Assembly (NCBI GenBank): GCA_023410445.1
Contig: JAEYPT010000008.1
Location: 372,001 to 436,000 of the forward strand
Origin: Bacillota bacterium
GTDB lineage: Bacteria; Bacillota; Clostridia; Oscillospirales; Acutalibacteraceae
DNA length: 64,000 nucleotides
Direction: 5' to 3'
The position numbers and the translations under genes were made by a program. Positions 35,394-43,915 of this stretch are shown piece after piece. Each line of letters starts with the position of its first letter. Position 1 is the first letter of the stretch. The notes beneath the pieces were generated by a model that worked only from the letters and a program-made list of their open reading frames with translations, was not told where the DNA came from and made no database searches.

Positions 35394-35843
35394 ATGAACA
35401 AATTATTGACAATCGCTCCCGAAAAATGCGTTGACTGCGGAACCTGCGAGGCGGTTTGCCCAAACTCCGGGGTAAATTTAATCGAATTCGAAATGCCGGA
35501 GGTTGCAGTGCCAATCATGTGCCTGCAATGCGAAGATGCCGCGTGCATGAAGGTTTGTCCCAAAGGGGCAATTTACAGGGATGAGTACGGCGCAGTTGTG
35601 CCGGATCAAAAGAAATGCATCGCCTGCAAAATGTGCATCAGCGCATGCCCATTTGGAAATATTACCTACAGCCCTGCGAAAAAACAGATTACCAAATGCA
35701 ATCTGTGCAGCGGCGATCCCCAATGCGCGAAGTACTGCCCTACCTTGGCGATCCGGTTTGCGGATTACACAACAGCCAACCAGCACAAAAAAATGGTGGT
35801 TGCCAACAAGTTTAAAGAGCTGTTTTCCGAAAGCAATATCTGA
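35394..35843 (+). CDS. Four-cluster ferredoxin of the mop island
   Basis: 149 residues from ATG 35394 (MNKLLTIAPEKC). Four cysteine groups: CVDCGTCEAVC, CLQCEDAACMKVC, CIACKMCISACP and CNLCSGDPQCAKYC. Clearly paralogous to the ferredoxin at 28.1-28.5 kb, including the KFKELF tail, but lacking its insertion in the first cluster region. It precedes the aldehyde oxidoreductase gene by 166 bases and is a candidate electron carrier for it or for the flavin fusion protein. Confidence 0.9.
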   Translation: MNKLLTIAPEKCVDCGTCEAVCPNSGVNLIEFEMPEVAVPIMCLQCEDAACMKVCPKGAIYRDEYGAVVPDQKKCIACKMCISACPFGNITYSPAKKQITKCNLCSGDPQCAKYCPTLAIRFADYTTANQHKKMVVANKFKELFSESNI

Positions 35844-36009
35844 TCAAAAAGCACGGCAAGGCATGTATTGTTCTTTGAGTCCCGCACATCCTATCATAAA
35901 TAATCAACCAACAGTGATGAAAATTGCTACAATTGAAATTTAGAAATCATCCGGTTGTCAAAAAGTAAGTAGCTTCCATACGTTATTTCGAAGTAAAGGA
36001 GACAATCAA

Positions 36010-38736
36010 ATGATTCAGAAAACTCTATACATCAACGGAGTTTTAAAGCATCTCGAGGTAAATCCAGAAGCGACTCTCGCGGATACGCTGAGGGGACAAC
36101 TTCTGCTCACGGGGACCAAGGTCGGCTGTAGAAAAGGCGAATGCGGCGCCTGCACGGTTCTATGGGACGGGACCCCGGTACGGTCATGCCTGTACAAAAT
36201 GGAACGGGTACCGGATAAAACCCATATCATTACGATTGAGGGAGTCGGAACCAAAGAATGCCTCCATCCGCTGCAGTATTCCTGGATGATCCACGGAGCC
36301 GCACAGTGCGGGTACTGCACCCCCGGCTTCATCGTTTCCGCAAAGGCCCTGCTTGACCAGAACAACAACCCCACCCGAGAAGAAGTCCGGGCATGGTTTC
36401 AGAAGAACAGAAATCTCTGTCGGTGCACCGGTTACAAACCGCTTGTCGACGCCGTTATGGATGCCGCAAGACTAATGCGCGGCGAGGTAACCCGGGAAGA
36501 GCTGTGGCCTAAGCTGAAGGATGGGACAAGCCTTCTGGGTTCCAGCGTGCCGCGTCCCTCGGCGGTTGCCAAGGTTACGGGCACATGGGATTTCGGTGCC
36601 GATCTGGGGCTGAAACTGCCGGAAGACACCCTGCATATCAAACTGGTTCAGGCTCAGGTTTCGCATGCCAATATCCTGTCCATCGATACCTCCGAAGCTG
36701 AAAAAGTTCCAGGCGTTTACCGGGTTCTGACGTATAAGGATGTCCCAGGAACGAACCGGATCAACGGTCTGGCATTCCCCTCGAACAAAGGCAACGGTAA
36801 GGAACGGCCGATCCTGAACGACAAGAAAATCTTCCAGTACGGCGATGCTATCGCGATGGTACTGGCCCACGACCCGGCCGTCGCGGAAGAAGCGGCGAAA
36901 AAGGTCAAGGTAAAAATCGAGGAACTTCCCGCCTATATGAGCGCTCCTGCGGCGATGGCCGAAGACGCGATTGAAATTCATCCCGGCACACCGAACGTCT
37001 ATTTTGAAACCCACGTAATCAAAGGCAAAGAGGTCGATCCGCTGCTTGACGAACTGCCTTATGTTGTGGAAGATGATTTCTATGTTCAGCGGCAGCCGCA
37101 TCTTCCTTTGGAGCCCGACGTTGGATTTGCCTATATCGATAAGGACGGCAAGCTGATTGTTCATTCCAAGAGCATCGGCATTCATATTCACGCGCTGATG
37201 GTTGCCGAAGGAATCGGCGTTCCGCTCGATAAATTCGCGATTGTACAGAATCCGACCGGCGGCACCTTCGGGTACAAATTCAGCCCGACCATGGAAGGTC
37301 TGCTCGGCGTAGCGGCATTGGTAACCAAAAAACCGGTCTACCTCGAATTCAGCATGTACCAGCAGATTACGTATACGGGCAAGCGTTCTCCGTTCTTCAT
37401 CAATTTGAAGATGGGTGCCGATAAAAACGGCAAGCTTGTCGCAATGGAATCTGACTGGACAGTTGATCACGGCCCCTACTGCGAATTCGGCGATCTGCTG
37501 ACAATGCGGGGCACTCAGTTCATCGGCGCAGGCTACAACATCCCGAATATCCGCGGCAACGGCAGAACGGTATGCACAAACCACGCATGGGGATCTGCTT
37601 TCCGTGGTTACGGCTCCCCGCAGAGCCTGTTCTCTTCGGAAGTGCTTGTGGATGAGCTCGCGGAAAAAATCGGCATGGATCCGCTTGAATTCCGGTACCT
37701 GAACGTTTACCGGGAGGGAAGCACCACTCCGACCGGCTGCGCGCCGGATGTCATTGCCTTTCCGCAGGCACTTGATAAGCTGCGCCCGATCTACCAGAAG
37801 GCCAAAGAAAATGCAAAAACGAAAAACGCGAAGGGTGGCGACATCAAGTACGGAGTCGGCATATCCCTGCTGGAATACGGCTGCGGCCTCGACGGCGCGG
37901 ACTCTTCCGAAGCATGGGCCGAAATCACGGAGAATGGCGTAACCGTTGGGAACTCCTGGGAAGACCATGGACAGGGAGCCGATATGGGAACGCTGACGGT
38001 CGCTCACGAAGCATTGAAGCCGCTTCACATCAATCCCGATCAGATCAAGCTCATTATGAACGATATGAGACTGACCCCCAACAGCGGACCTGCCGGCGGA
38101 AGCCGCTCCAACGTGATGACGGGCAACGCTACCCGGGTTGCCTGCGAAAATCTTCTGGCGGCACTGAAAAAGGAAGACGGCACCTACCGGACCTACAAGG
38201 AGATGATTGCCGAAAAACTGCCGACAAAATATATGGGCAAATGGACCGCACCTTGTAAGGAATGCAGTGTGGAAACCGGACAGGGCAACCCGTTCCCCGT
38301 TTATATGTACGGCGTTCTTCTTTCGGAAGTATCGGTTGACACAACGAACGGCAAAGTCAAGGTTGAAAAGCTCACGTTGGTTTCCGACTGCGGTCCTATC
38401 ATGAACAAACTGGTATTGGAAGGCCAGTTATGGGGCGGTCTTGTGCAGGGCATCGGTCTTGCTCTGTCGGAGGACTTTGAAGACCTGAAAAAGAACACAA
38501 CTCTGATTAAATGCGGCATCCCGCAGATTGAGGACGTCCCGGATACAATGGACCTGATCCATCAGGAAACTCCGCGGCCGAACGGACCCTTCGGAATGGC
38601 CGGTTCCGGTGAAATGCCTCTTTCGGCACCGCATGCCTCCATTATTAATGCAATTTACAATGCATGCGGAGTCCGTATCACCAAGCTGCCAGCATATCCG
38701 GAAAAGATTTTGGCAGGCCTGAAAGAACTCGAATAA
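36010..38736 (+). CDS. mop: Mop-type molybdenum aldehyde oxidoreductase
   Basis: 908 residues, one residue off Desulfovibrio gigas Mop, and collinear with it as I recall that sequence. Residues 1-80 hold the plant-type [2Fe-2S] (GCRKGECGACTVL) and residues 90-150 the second [2Fe-2S] (CGYCTPGF, CRCTGYKP). The molybdopterin-cytosine-dinucleotide part includes GGTFGYKFSP, AFRGYGSPQS, HGQGADMGT and PNSGPAGGSRSN. The base glutamate is in GSGEMPLSAPHA. No FAD domain, so electrons must leave through the [2Fe-2S] clusters to a partner, probably the next gene's product. The ATG follows AAAGGAGA. Oxidises aldehydes to carboxylic acids. Confidence 0.95.
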   Translation: MIQKTLYINGVLKHLEVNPEATLADTLRGQLLLTGTKVGCRKGECGACTVLWDGTPVRSCLYKMERVPDKTHIITIEGVGTKECLHPLQYSWMIHGAAQCGYCTPGFIVSAKALLDQNNNPTREEVRAWFQKNRNLCRCTGYKPLVDAVMDAARLMRGEVTREELWPKLKDGTSLLGSSVPRPSAVAKVTGTWDFGADLGLKLPEDTLHIKLVQAQVSHANILSIDTSEAEKVPGVYRVLTYKDVPGTNRINGLAFPSNKGNGKERPILNDKKIFQYGDAIAMVLAHDPAVAEEAAKKVKVKIEELPAYMSAPAAMAEDAIEIHPGTPNVYFETHVIKGKEVDPLLDELPYVVEDDFYVQRQPHLPLEPDVGFAYIDKDGKLIVHSKSIGIHIHALMVAEGIGVPLDKFAIVQNPTGGTFGYKFSPTMEGLLGVAALVTKKPVYLEFSMYQQITYTGKRSPFFINLKMGADKNGKLVAMESDWTVDHGPYCEFGDLLTMRGTQFIGAGYNIPNIRGNGRTVCTNHAWGSAFRGYGSPQSLFSSEVLVDELAEKIGMDPLEFRYLNVYREGSTTPTGCAPDVIAFPQALDKLRPIYQKAKENAKTKNAKGGDIKYGVGISLLEYGCGLDGADSSEAWAEITENGVTVGNSWEDHGQGADMGTLTVAHEALKPLHINPDQIKLIMNDMRLTPNSGPAGGSRSNVMTGNATRVACENLLAALKKEDGTYRTYKEMIAEKLPTKYMGKWTAPCKECSVETGQGNPFPVYMYGVLLSEVSVDTTNGKVKVEKLTLVSDCGPIMNKLVLEGQLWGGLVQGIGLALSEDFEDLKKNTTLIKCGIPQIEDVPDTMDLIHQETPRPNGPFGMAGSGEMPLSAPHASIINAIYNACGVRITKLPAYPEKILAGLKELE

Positions 38737-38754
38737 GCAACTGCAGTGAATCAA

Positions 38755-38789
38755 TATGGGCAAAACCGGTCCGCCCGGTTTTGCCCATA
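38755..38789 (+). other. Perfect 15-bp stem-loop between mop and the flavin fusion gene
   Basis: TATGGGCAAAACCGG (38755-38769) pairs fully with CCGGTTTTGCCCATA (38775-38789) around TCCGC. The base of the stem touches AAGGAGG (38789-38795) of the next gene. There is no T run, so it is not a standard terminator; it may shield the mop mRNA end or limit translation of the next gene. Confidence 0.8.
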
Positions 38790-38801
38790 AGGAGGTTATG
38801 C

Positions 38802-41174
38802 ATGGATAACAGGATTCTGGAACCCTGTGAGAAGTGTATTCACGACGAACCGGCTGCTACAACGGCATGGTGTCCGATCCATGTGGATGTTGCGGCTTTT
38901 AACGCCGAATTGGAAAAAGGCGATTTTAAGCAAGCCTACAAACTTCTGGGGAAAAAAATGCCTTTTGCGGGAATCATCGGCATGATATGCGATCATCCCT
39001 GCGAAAAAGCATGCGTCCGGGAAGGACTGGACCGTTCGATTGCAGTCTCCGAGCTGGAACGCGCTGCAGTTTCCTACGGGTATACACCTTTTAAAAAGGG
39101 GCTGACCCCCCCACAGAAAACCGGAACGGCGGCCGTTGTCGGCGGAGGCATCAGCGGAATGACCGCGGCTTTTGAACTGAGTAAAAAAGGCTTTGAGGTC
39201 ACGCTTTACGAAAAAACCGGCAGGCTCGGCGGAAGCCTCTGGAATTACGAAGGCACAGCGCTCCGCAAGGAAGCAATCGAAGAAGAACTCAAAATCATTC
39301 CAAAACTGGGCATCAGCGTTTTGTTAGACCGGAAAATTGACAAATCTCTGCTTGCCAAACTGACCTCAGAATTCAACGTGGTTTTCCTCGGAACCGGCGA
39401 ATGGGAGGAAGAGCTGACGATCGACCCGAATACGTTTCAGGTGAACGGGTCGTCCATATTTGCCGGGGGCAAGCTTTTCTATAAAAGCGATTCGGTGATC
39501 TACGCCGTCAGCTCCGGAAAAAGAGCCGCCGTTTCCATGGAACGGTATTTAAAAAAGTCCTCTTTAACAGCGGGAAGAGAAAAAGAAAACTCCTACGAAA
39601 CCCCGCTGAAATACAACCTGGAAGATGTCGAACCCGCGGAACGGGTAGAAAAATCCGATGAGATGTACACGCAGGAAGAAGCGAAAAAAGAAGCGCAGCG
39701 CTGCTTGAAATGCCGGTGCTCCGAGTGTCAAAAGGCATGTGCGCACCTGAGAAAATTTGATATGGTTCCCAAAACTTACGGGCGCCAGATTTTCATCAAC
39801 GAAGGTGTCATTCTGGGCACTCATTATGCGAATAAAATGATCAATTCCTGCGCGATGTGCGGCCTCTGCACCGAAGAGTGCCCATCGGGAATCGGGATGG
39901 ATGAAATTATCCGTAAAACGCGGGAAAGCATGGTTGAAAAGGGTAAAATGCCGCTTTCCGCCCATGATTTTGCTTTGAAGGATATGGAATTCAGCAACAG
40001 CGACCGATTCTTCCTGGTAAAATCTCCGCCGCCAATTCCGGAAGAAAAAAGGGAATCCAGAGAAAAGGAATTATTCACCTATCCGCGTCTCGCCTTTTCC
40101 AAATACGCGCAGTCCGTATTCCGAGGCGACCCGGTAGGCCAGCAAAAGGCGGATTACCTCTTTTACCCCGGATGTCAGCTTTCGGCTTCCTCTCCCGAGT
40201 ATGTGGAAAAATCCTACGGGTACCTTGTATCCAGAATCAAGGAAGGCGTCGGTCTGATGCTCGGCTGCTGCGGCGCACCCGCAGACTGGGCGGGCAGGCA
40301 GGACCTGATGGCGGATAATATTCAGAGACTGCGGAACGCATGGACCAAACTGGACAAACCCACGTTTATTCTGGCATGTTCCAGCTGCAGCGCCGTTTTT
40401 GAAAAATATCTCCCTGAAATCCCCCGCGTTTCTCTGTGGGAAATCTTTGAGCAGTACGGTCTTCCGGAAACCGCCGCCAACGGATGCGGGCACGTGCTGA
40501 GCGTTCACGATGCCTGCTCCTCCCGGCACAATAAAGCGGTTCACGACAGTCTGAGGCAGCTTGCCACAAAACTCGGATATGACATACGGGAACTGAAATA
40601 TTCCAAGGAAAAGACAAAATGCTGCGGCTACGGGGGACTCGTCTATTTCGCCAACCGGGAACAGTCGAATGACTTTGTCAAGGACCGGATCAGCGAAAGC
40701 GACGAAGACTACCTTGTTTACTGCGCTATGTGCAAGGACCTGTTTGTCGAAGGCGGAAAAAGGACCTACCATATTCTCGACCTGATTTTCGGTGAGAACA
40801 TGGAGGATGCCGCGCATAAAAAAATGCCGAATCTGTCCCAGAGGCACGCGAACCGGGCAAAGCTCAAAAAAACGATGCTCCGGGAATTCTGGAACGAAGA
40901 GTCAAAGGACGAGCTGATCAAAATGAAAAATCTGATGATCCCTGACGAAGTATGGCAAACCATGGAGGAGCGATATATTCTTCTGGAGGATATTGAAACG
41001 GTCATAAGCCATGCGCAGGAATCCGGGGAGCGGTTCTATAATCCGGAGGATTCCAGCTACCTGGCCAGCAGCCGAATCGGAGAGGTCACCTATTGGGTGC
41101 GTTATGCGGAAAAGGAAGGGTCCATTCAGGTGATTTCCGTTTACAGCCACAGAATGGAAGTAGCGAAGGAATAA
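38802..41174 (+). CDS. FAD protein fused to HdrC/HdrB-like iron-sulfur domains
   Basis: 790 residues from ATG 38802 after AAGGAGG. Order: GltD-like N-terminal cysteine domain (1-100: PCEKC, CPIHVDV, CDHPCEKAC); FAD Rossmann fold (AAVVGGGISGMTAAFELSKK) that ends without the second, NAD(P)-binding Rossmann fold found in GltD; ferredoxin-like pair (CLKCRCSECQKAC, CAMCGLCTEECP) near 310-370; two CCG domains of the HdrB type (YPGCQLSAS, LGCCGAP; HDACSSRH, KCCGYGG); and a C-terminal domain of about 90 residues I do not recognise. Placed right after mop, it is the best candidate electron acceptor for the aldehyde oxidoreductase. Final acceptor unknown. Confidence 0.88.
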   Translation: MDNRILEPCEKCIHDEPAATTAWCPIHVDVAAFNAELEKGDFKQAYKLLGKKMPFAGIIGMICDHPCEKACVREGLDRSIAVSELERAAVSYGYTPFKKGLTPPQKTGTAAVVGGGISGMTAAFELSKKGFEVTLYEKTGRLGGSLWNYEGTALRKEAIEEELKIIPKLGISVLLDRKIDKSLLAKLTSEFNVVFLGTGEWEEELTIDPNTFQVNGSSIFAGGKLFYKSDSVIYAVSSGKRAAVSMERYLKKSSLTAGREKENSYETPLKYNLEDVEPAERVEKSDEMYTQEEAKKEAQRCLKCRCSECQKACAHLRKFDMVPKTYGRQIFINEGVILGTHYANKMINSCAMCGLCTEECPSGIGMDEIIRKTRESMVEKGKMPLSAHDFALKDMEFSNSDRFFLVKSPPPIPEEKRESREKELFTYPRLAFSKYAQSVFRGDPVGQQKADYLFYPGCQLSASSPEYVEKSYGYLVSRIKEGVGLMLGCCGAPADWAGRQDLMADNIQRLRNAWTKLDKPTFILACSSCSAVFEKYLPEIPRVSLWEIFEQYGLPETAANGCGHVLSVHDACSSRHNKAVHDSLRQLATKLGYDIRELKYSKEKTKCCGYGGLVYFANREQSNDFVKDRISESDEDYLVYCAMCKDLFVEGGKRTYHILDLIFGENMEDAAHKKMPNLSQRHANRAKLKKTMLREFWNEESKDELIKMKNLMIPDEVWQTMEERYILLEDIETVISHAQESGERFYNPEDSSYLASSRIGEVTYWVRYAEKEGSIQVISVYSHRMEVAKE

Positions 41175-41177
41175 AGT

Positions 41178-41384
41178 ATGGATGATAAAAAAGGGCAGGA
41201 ACTTCCCTGGATCTGTGATAAATGCAAGAAGAAGCTTGAGCTTCAAAAGGTCAAAGTGAGTTATCTTGGCGGAAATTTTGAAGTGGAGCTTATGCAATGC
41301 CCACAGTGCAAATCCGTATGTATCGGCGAGGATTTGGCGCTGGGCAAAATGCTGGAAGTGGAAAAAGGGCTGGAGGATAAATAA
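41178..41384 (+). CDS. Small two-CxxC redox/zinc protein (DVU_1557-like)
   Basis: 68 residues with CDKC and CPQC knuckles around KVKVSYLGGNFEVELMQ. It matches my memory of a small family encoded next to Desulfovibrio mop (DVU_1557-like). Likely a zinc ribbon or rubredoxin-like single-metal site. ATG 41178 lies three bases after the preceding stop; its own stop abuts the next start. Confidence 0.8.
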   Translation: MDDKKGQELPWICDKCKKKLELQKVKVSYLGGNFEVELMQCPQCKSVCIGEDLALGKMLEVEKGLEDK

Positions 41385-42116
41385 TTGGGCTGCTGCAATG
41401 CGTATGAAAGCGAAAGCATGCGCGAAGCGCTGGGGGAAACGCTTAGGCCCGGAGGTTTCATCTTAACGGAAAAAGGCGTGCAGTTCTGCAAAATTTCATC
41501 CGGGGACCGGGTACTTGATTTAGGCTGCGGACGCGGTGCTACCGTCCACTATCTTGATCAGAATCACGCAATCCGCGCCGCCGGGATTGATCCCTCGGAA
41601 AAGCTGGTTCAAGAGGCAAAAAGGTCCTACCCAGACGCGGTATTTGTTCTCGGCCGTGGGGAAGCTCTCCCCTTTGCAGACGGCAGCTTTCAATGCGTAT
41701 TTGCGGAATGCACGCTGTCCTTGATGAACACCGACCTTACACTCCGGCAGGTTCACCGGGTATTGGCAGACGGTGGCTGGTTTGTCATCACCGATGTTTA
41801 TGCAAAAAAACCGGAAGCTGTTGGCGAACTGGAAAAATTCACGGTCAACAGCTGCATGAGAGGGCTTCATAATCTCCCTCTTCTGCAGAAAAAGCTGGAA
41901 CAGGCAGGGTTTCAAATCGCTCTTTTCGAAGACTGCAGCCATTATTTTAAGGAACTGCTGGTAAAAACAGTCTTTTCCTGCGGCTCGATGAGCGCTTTCT
42001 GGAACGCCGCTTCCGGGGGCTGCGTCGACGGCTGTGAATTTCAGGAGTCTCTGAAAAAATGCAAACCCGGATATTTTATTCTGATCGTCAGAAAGGTAGG
42101 GCCGGGCCATGGATGA
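41385..42116 (+). CDS. SAM-dependent methyltransferase of the mop island (DVU_1556-like)
   Basis: 243 residues from TTG 41385 after GGAGGATAAATAA. A cysteine-rich start (MGCCNAYESESM) is followed by a class I methyltransferase fold: VLDLGCGRGATVHYL (SAM loop), AAGIDPSEKLV, FAECTLSLM and GGWFVITDV. A C-terminal cysteine set (SGGCVDGCEFQ) is unusual. Homologues, some annotated as selenoproteins and named TrsM as far as I recall, accompany mop-type oxidoreductases. The methylated substrate is unknown. Confidence 0.82.
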   Translation: MGCCNAYESESMREALGETLRPGGFILTEKGVQFCKISSGDRVLDLGCGRGATVHYLDQNHAIRAAGIDPSEKLVQEAKRSYPDAVFVLGRGEALPFADGSFQCVFAECTLSLMNTDLTLRQVHRVLADGGWFVITDVYAKKPEAVGELEKFTVNSCMRGLHNLPLLQKKLEQAGFQIALFEDCSHYFKELLVKTVFSCGSMSAFWNAASGGCVDGCEFQESLKKCKPGYFILIVRKVGPGHG

Positions 42117-42561
42117 ATTAGGCTTTCAGATGTTCAAACTTACCAACGCCGGATATTGCTGTTCCCAGATCATGGTCAAGATGGCTTTGGATGCGGAGGG
42201 CCGGGAGAATGCGGATCTGCTGAGGGCGATCAACGCCTTCTGCAGAGTAGTCGGCAGCATGCCGCGGACATGCGGAGTTCTGAACGGCGGGATCGCGGTG
42301 TTAGGTCTTTACGCCGGAAAGGGCACCGAGGCGGAGTATCCGAAGGAGGAATTCACCGGGATGGTAGATGAATTCACCGACTGGTTTGAAAACCAATTCG
42401 GCAGCACGCAGTGTCAGGACCTGATCGGAGTCAGCAGTATCACCGATCTCCAGTCAAACCAGCAATATCGGCTGAAATGCGGAAATATCTTAATCGACAG
42501 TTTTCAGAAAATTCAGCAAATACTGCAGGAGAATAATTTTGAGCTTGGAAGCAGGGATTAA
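42109..42561 (+). CDS. C-GCAxxG-C-C family protein (DVU_1555-like)
   Basis: 150 residues. GYCCSQIMVKMALD, RTCGVLNGGIAVLGLYAGK, CQDLIGV and LKCGNIL reproduce the cysteine pattern of the C-GCAxxG-C-C redox-active family. Overlaps the methyltransferase gene by eight bases and the radical SAM gene by 23, so all three are co-translated. Possible thiol redox or metallocluster role. Confidence 0.85.
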   Translation: MDELGFQMFKLTNAGYCCSQIMVKMALDAEGRENADLLRAINAFCRVVGSMPRTCGVLNGGIAVLGLYAGKGTEAEYPKEEFTGMVDEFTDWFENQFGSTQCQDLIGVSSITDLQSNQQYRLKCGNILIDSFQKIQQILQENNFELGSRD

Positions 42562-43915
42562 TTTGGATTCAAACAATCCCATCGTGTCTACCCAAAGCTT
42601 ATGCCCGATCTGTTTTAACAAGCTCGACGCCGAGATCATCTCACGGGAGGCCGGCTATTACATGGTGAAGCGCTGCCCGGAGCATGGAACATTCCAAACG
42701 CTTGTCTGGAACGGAAGCACTCCAATGGAACAATGGATTGGGAAAGACGAAAGAACTCCGATCCGAAATCCGCAGATCGCTTCGGAAAAGGGCTGCCCCT
42801 ACGACTGCGGCCTTTGCGGCGAGCATCGGCAGCATACCTGCACGGCGCTGATTGAGGTGACACAAAACTGCAATCTGCACTGCGACTTTTGTTTTGCGGG
42901 TTCCGGTGCCCACCGCAGTCGGGATCCCTCCATTGAGCAGATCAACCGCCTGTACGAATTTACGATGGAAGCCTCCGGGGGCTGCAACGTGCAGCTTTCG
43001 GGCGGCGAACCCACGCTAAGGGACGATCTTCCTCAGATCATCCGAAACGGCAAAGACATCGGCTTCCGCTTTATTCAAGTGAATACGAACGGAATTCGCC
43101 TCTCAAAAGATGAAACATACGTCAAGGAATTGCAGGCAGCCGGCCTCGACTCCGTTTTTTTGCAGTTCGACGGAACCAGCGACGGGATTTATAAAAAGCT
43201 CAGAGGCCGCGAACTGCTGGAAGAAAAGACAAGAGCGATAGAAAACTGCGGGAAATACGGCATCGGGGTGGTGCTGGTTCCAACGCTTGTACCCGGTATC
43301 AATACGGAGAATATTGGGGAAATCATAAGCTTTGGGCTTCATCATATCAGCGCGGTGAGAGGGGTTCATTTTCAGCCTGTTAGTTATTTCGGCCGGGTGC
43401 CAAAACCGCCGAAGGACAAAGACCGGTTGACATTGGCCCAATTGATGGACGAAATAGAGAAGCAGACGAACGGAAACATCAAAGCAATCGACCTGAAGCC
43501 GAACCAATGTGAAAATTCGCTTTGCTCCTTTCATGGGAATTTTTTGTCTCTCGGGGATGGGCAGCTTATGGCTGTATCAAAAAATTCGGGCTGCTGCAAA
43601 AGCAAAGAAAGTGCCCGAAAGGCCAAAACGTATGTTTCGCGGAACTGGACGGGACGTTTGACCGTAACCGGGAAAGGTTCCTCTTCGGACAAAAAGTCGG
43701 ATTGGGATGCAATCCTTGACCGCATTCACAGCACTTCATTCAGCATTTCGGCCATGGCATTTCAGGATGTCTGGAATATCGACCTGAATCGAGTGAAGGA
43801 TTGCTGTATTCATGTCGTGAGCCCCGATAAGAGACTGATTCCGTTCTGTCTCTACAACATCACCGATTCCGAAGGAAAGGCTCTATACCGAGATGGAAGC
43901 CGGTGGTCGGAATGA
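42539..43915 (+). CDS. Radical SAM protein of the mop island (TrsS-like)
   Basis: 458 residues from TTG 42539 after AGGAGAATAATT. The radical SAM cluster motif is CNLHCDFCFAGSG; the LSGGEPTLRDDLP and FIQVNTNGIRLS segments follow. An N-terminal zinc-like region (CPICFNKL, RCPEHGTFQT, GCPYDCGLCGEHRQHTC) resembles families that use thioester- or lipid-type substrates. SPASM-like cysteines occur in the C-terminal third (CENSLCSFHGN, SGCCKS). Homologues with selenocysteine are known in this family as I recall; here all positions are Cys. Probably builds or attaches something needed by Mop. Confidence 0.85.
   Translation: MSLEAGINLDSNNPIVSTQSLCPICFNKLDAEIISREAGYYMVKRCPEHGTFQTLVWNGSTPMEQWIGKDERTPIRNPQIASEKGCPYDCGLCGEHRQHTCTALIEVTQNCNLHCDFCFAGSGAHRSRDPSIEQINRLYEFTMEASGGCNVQLSGGEPTLRDDLPQIIRNGKDIGFRFIQVNTNGIRLSKDETYVKELQAAGLDSVFLQFDGTSDGIYKKLRGRELLEEKTRAIENCGKYGIGVVLVPTLVPGINTENIGEIISFGLHHISAVRGVHFQPVSYFGRVPKPPKDKDRLTLAQLMDEIEKQTNGNIKAIDLKPNQCENSLCSFHGNFLSLGDGQLMAVSKNSGCCKSKESARKAKTYVSRNWTGRLTVTGKGSSSDKKSDWDAILDRIHSTSFSISAMAFQDVWNIDLNRVKDCCIHVVSPDKRLIPFCLYNITDSEGKALYRDGSRWSE

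Noticed and set aside
41385..43915. Selenocysteine (in-frame TGA) in the methyltransferase or radical SAM protein
   Set aside because: Both frames run uninterrupted with Cys at the positions where related proteins may carry Sec, and no SECIS-like need arises.
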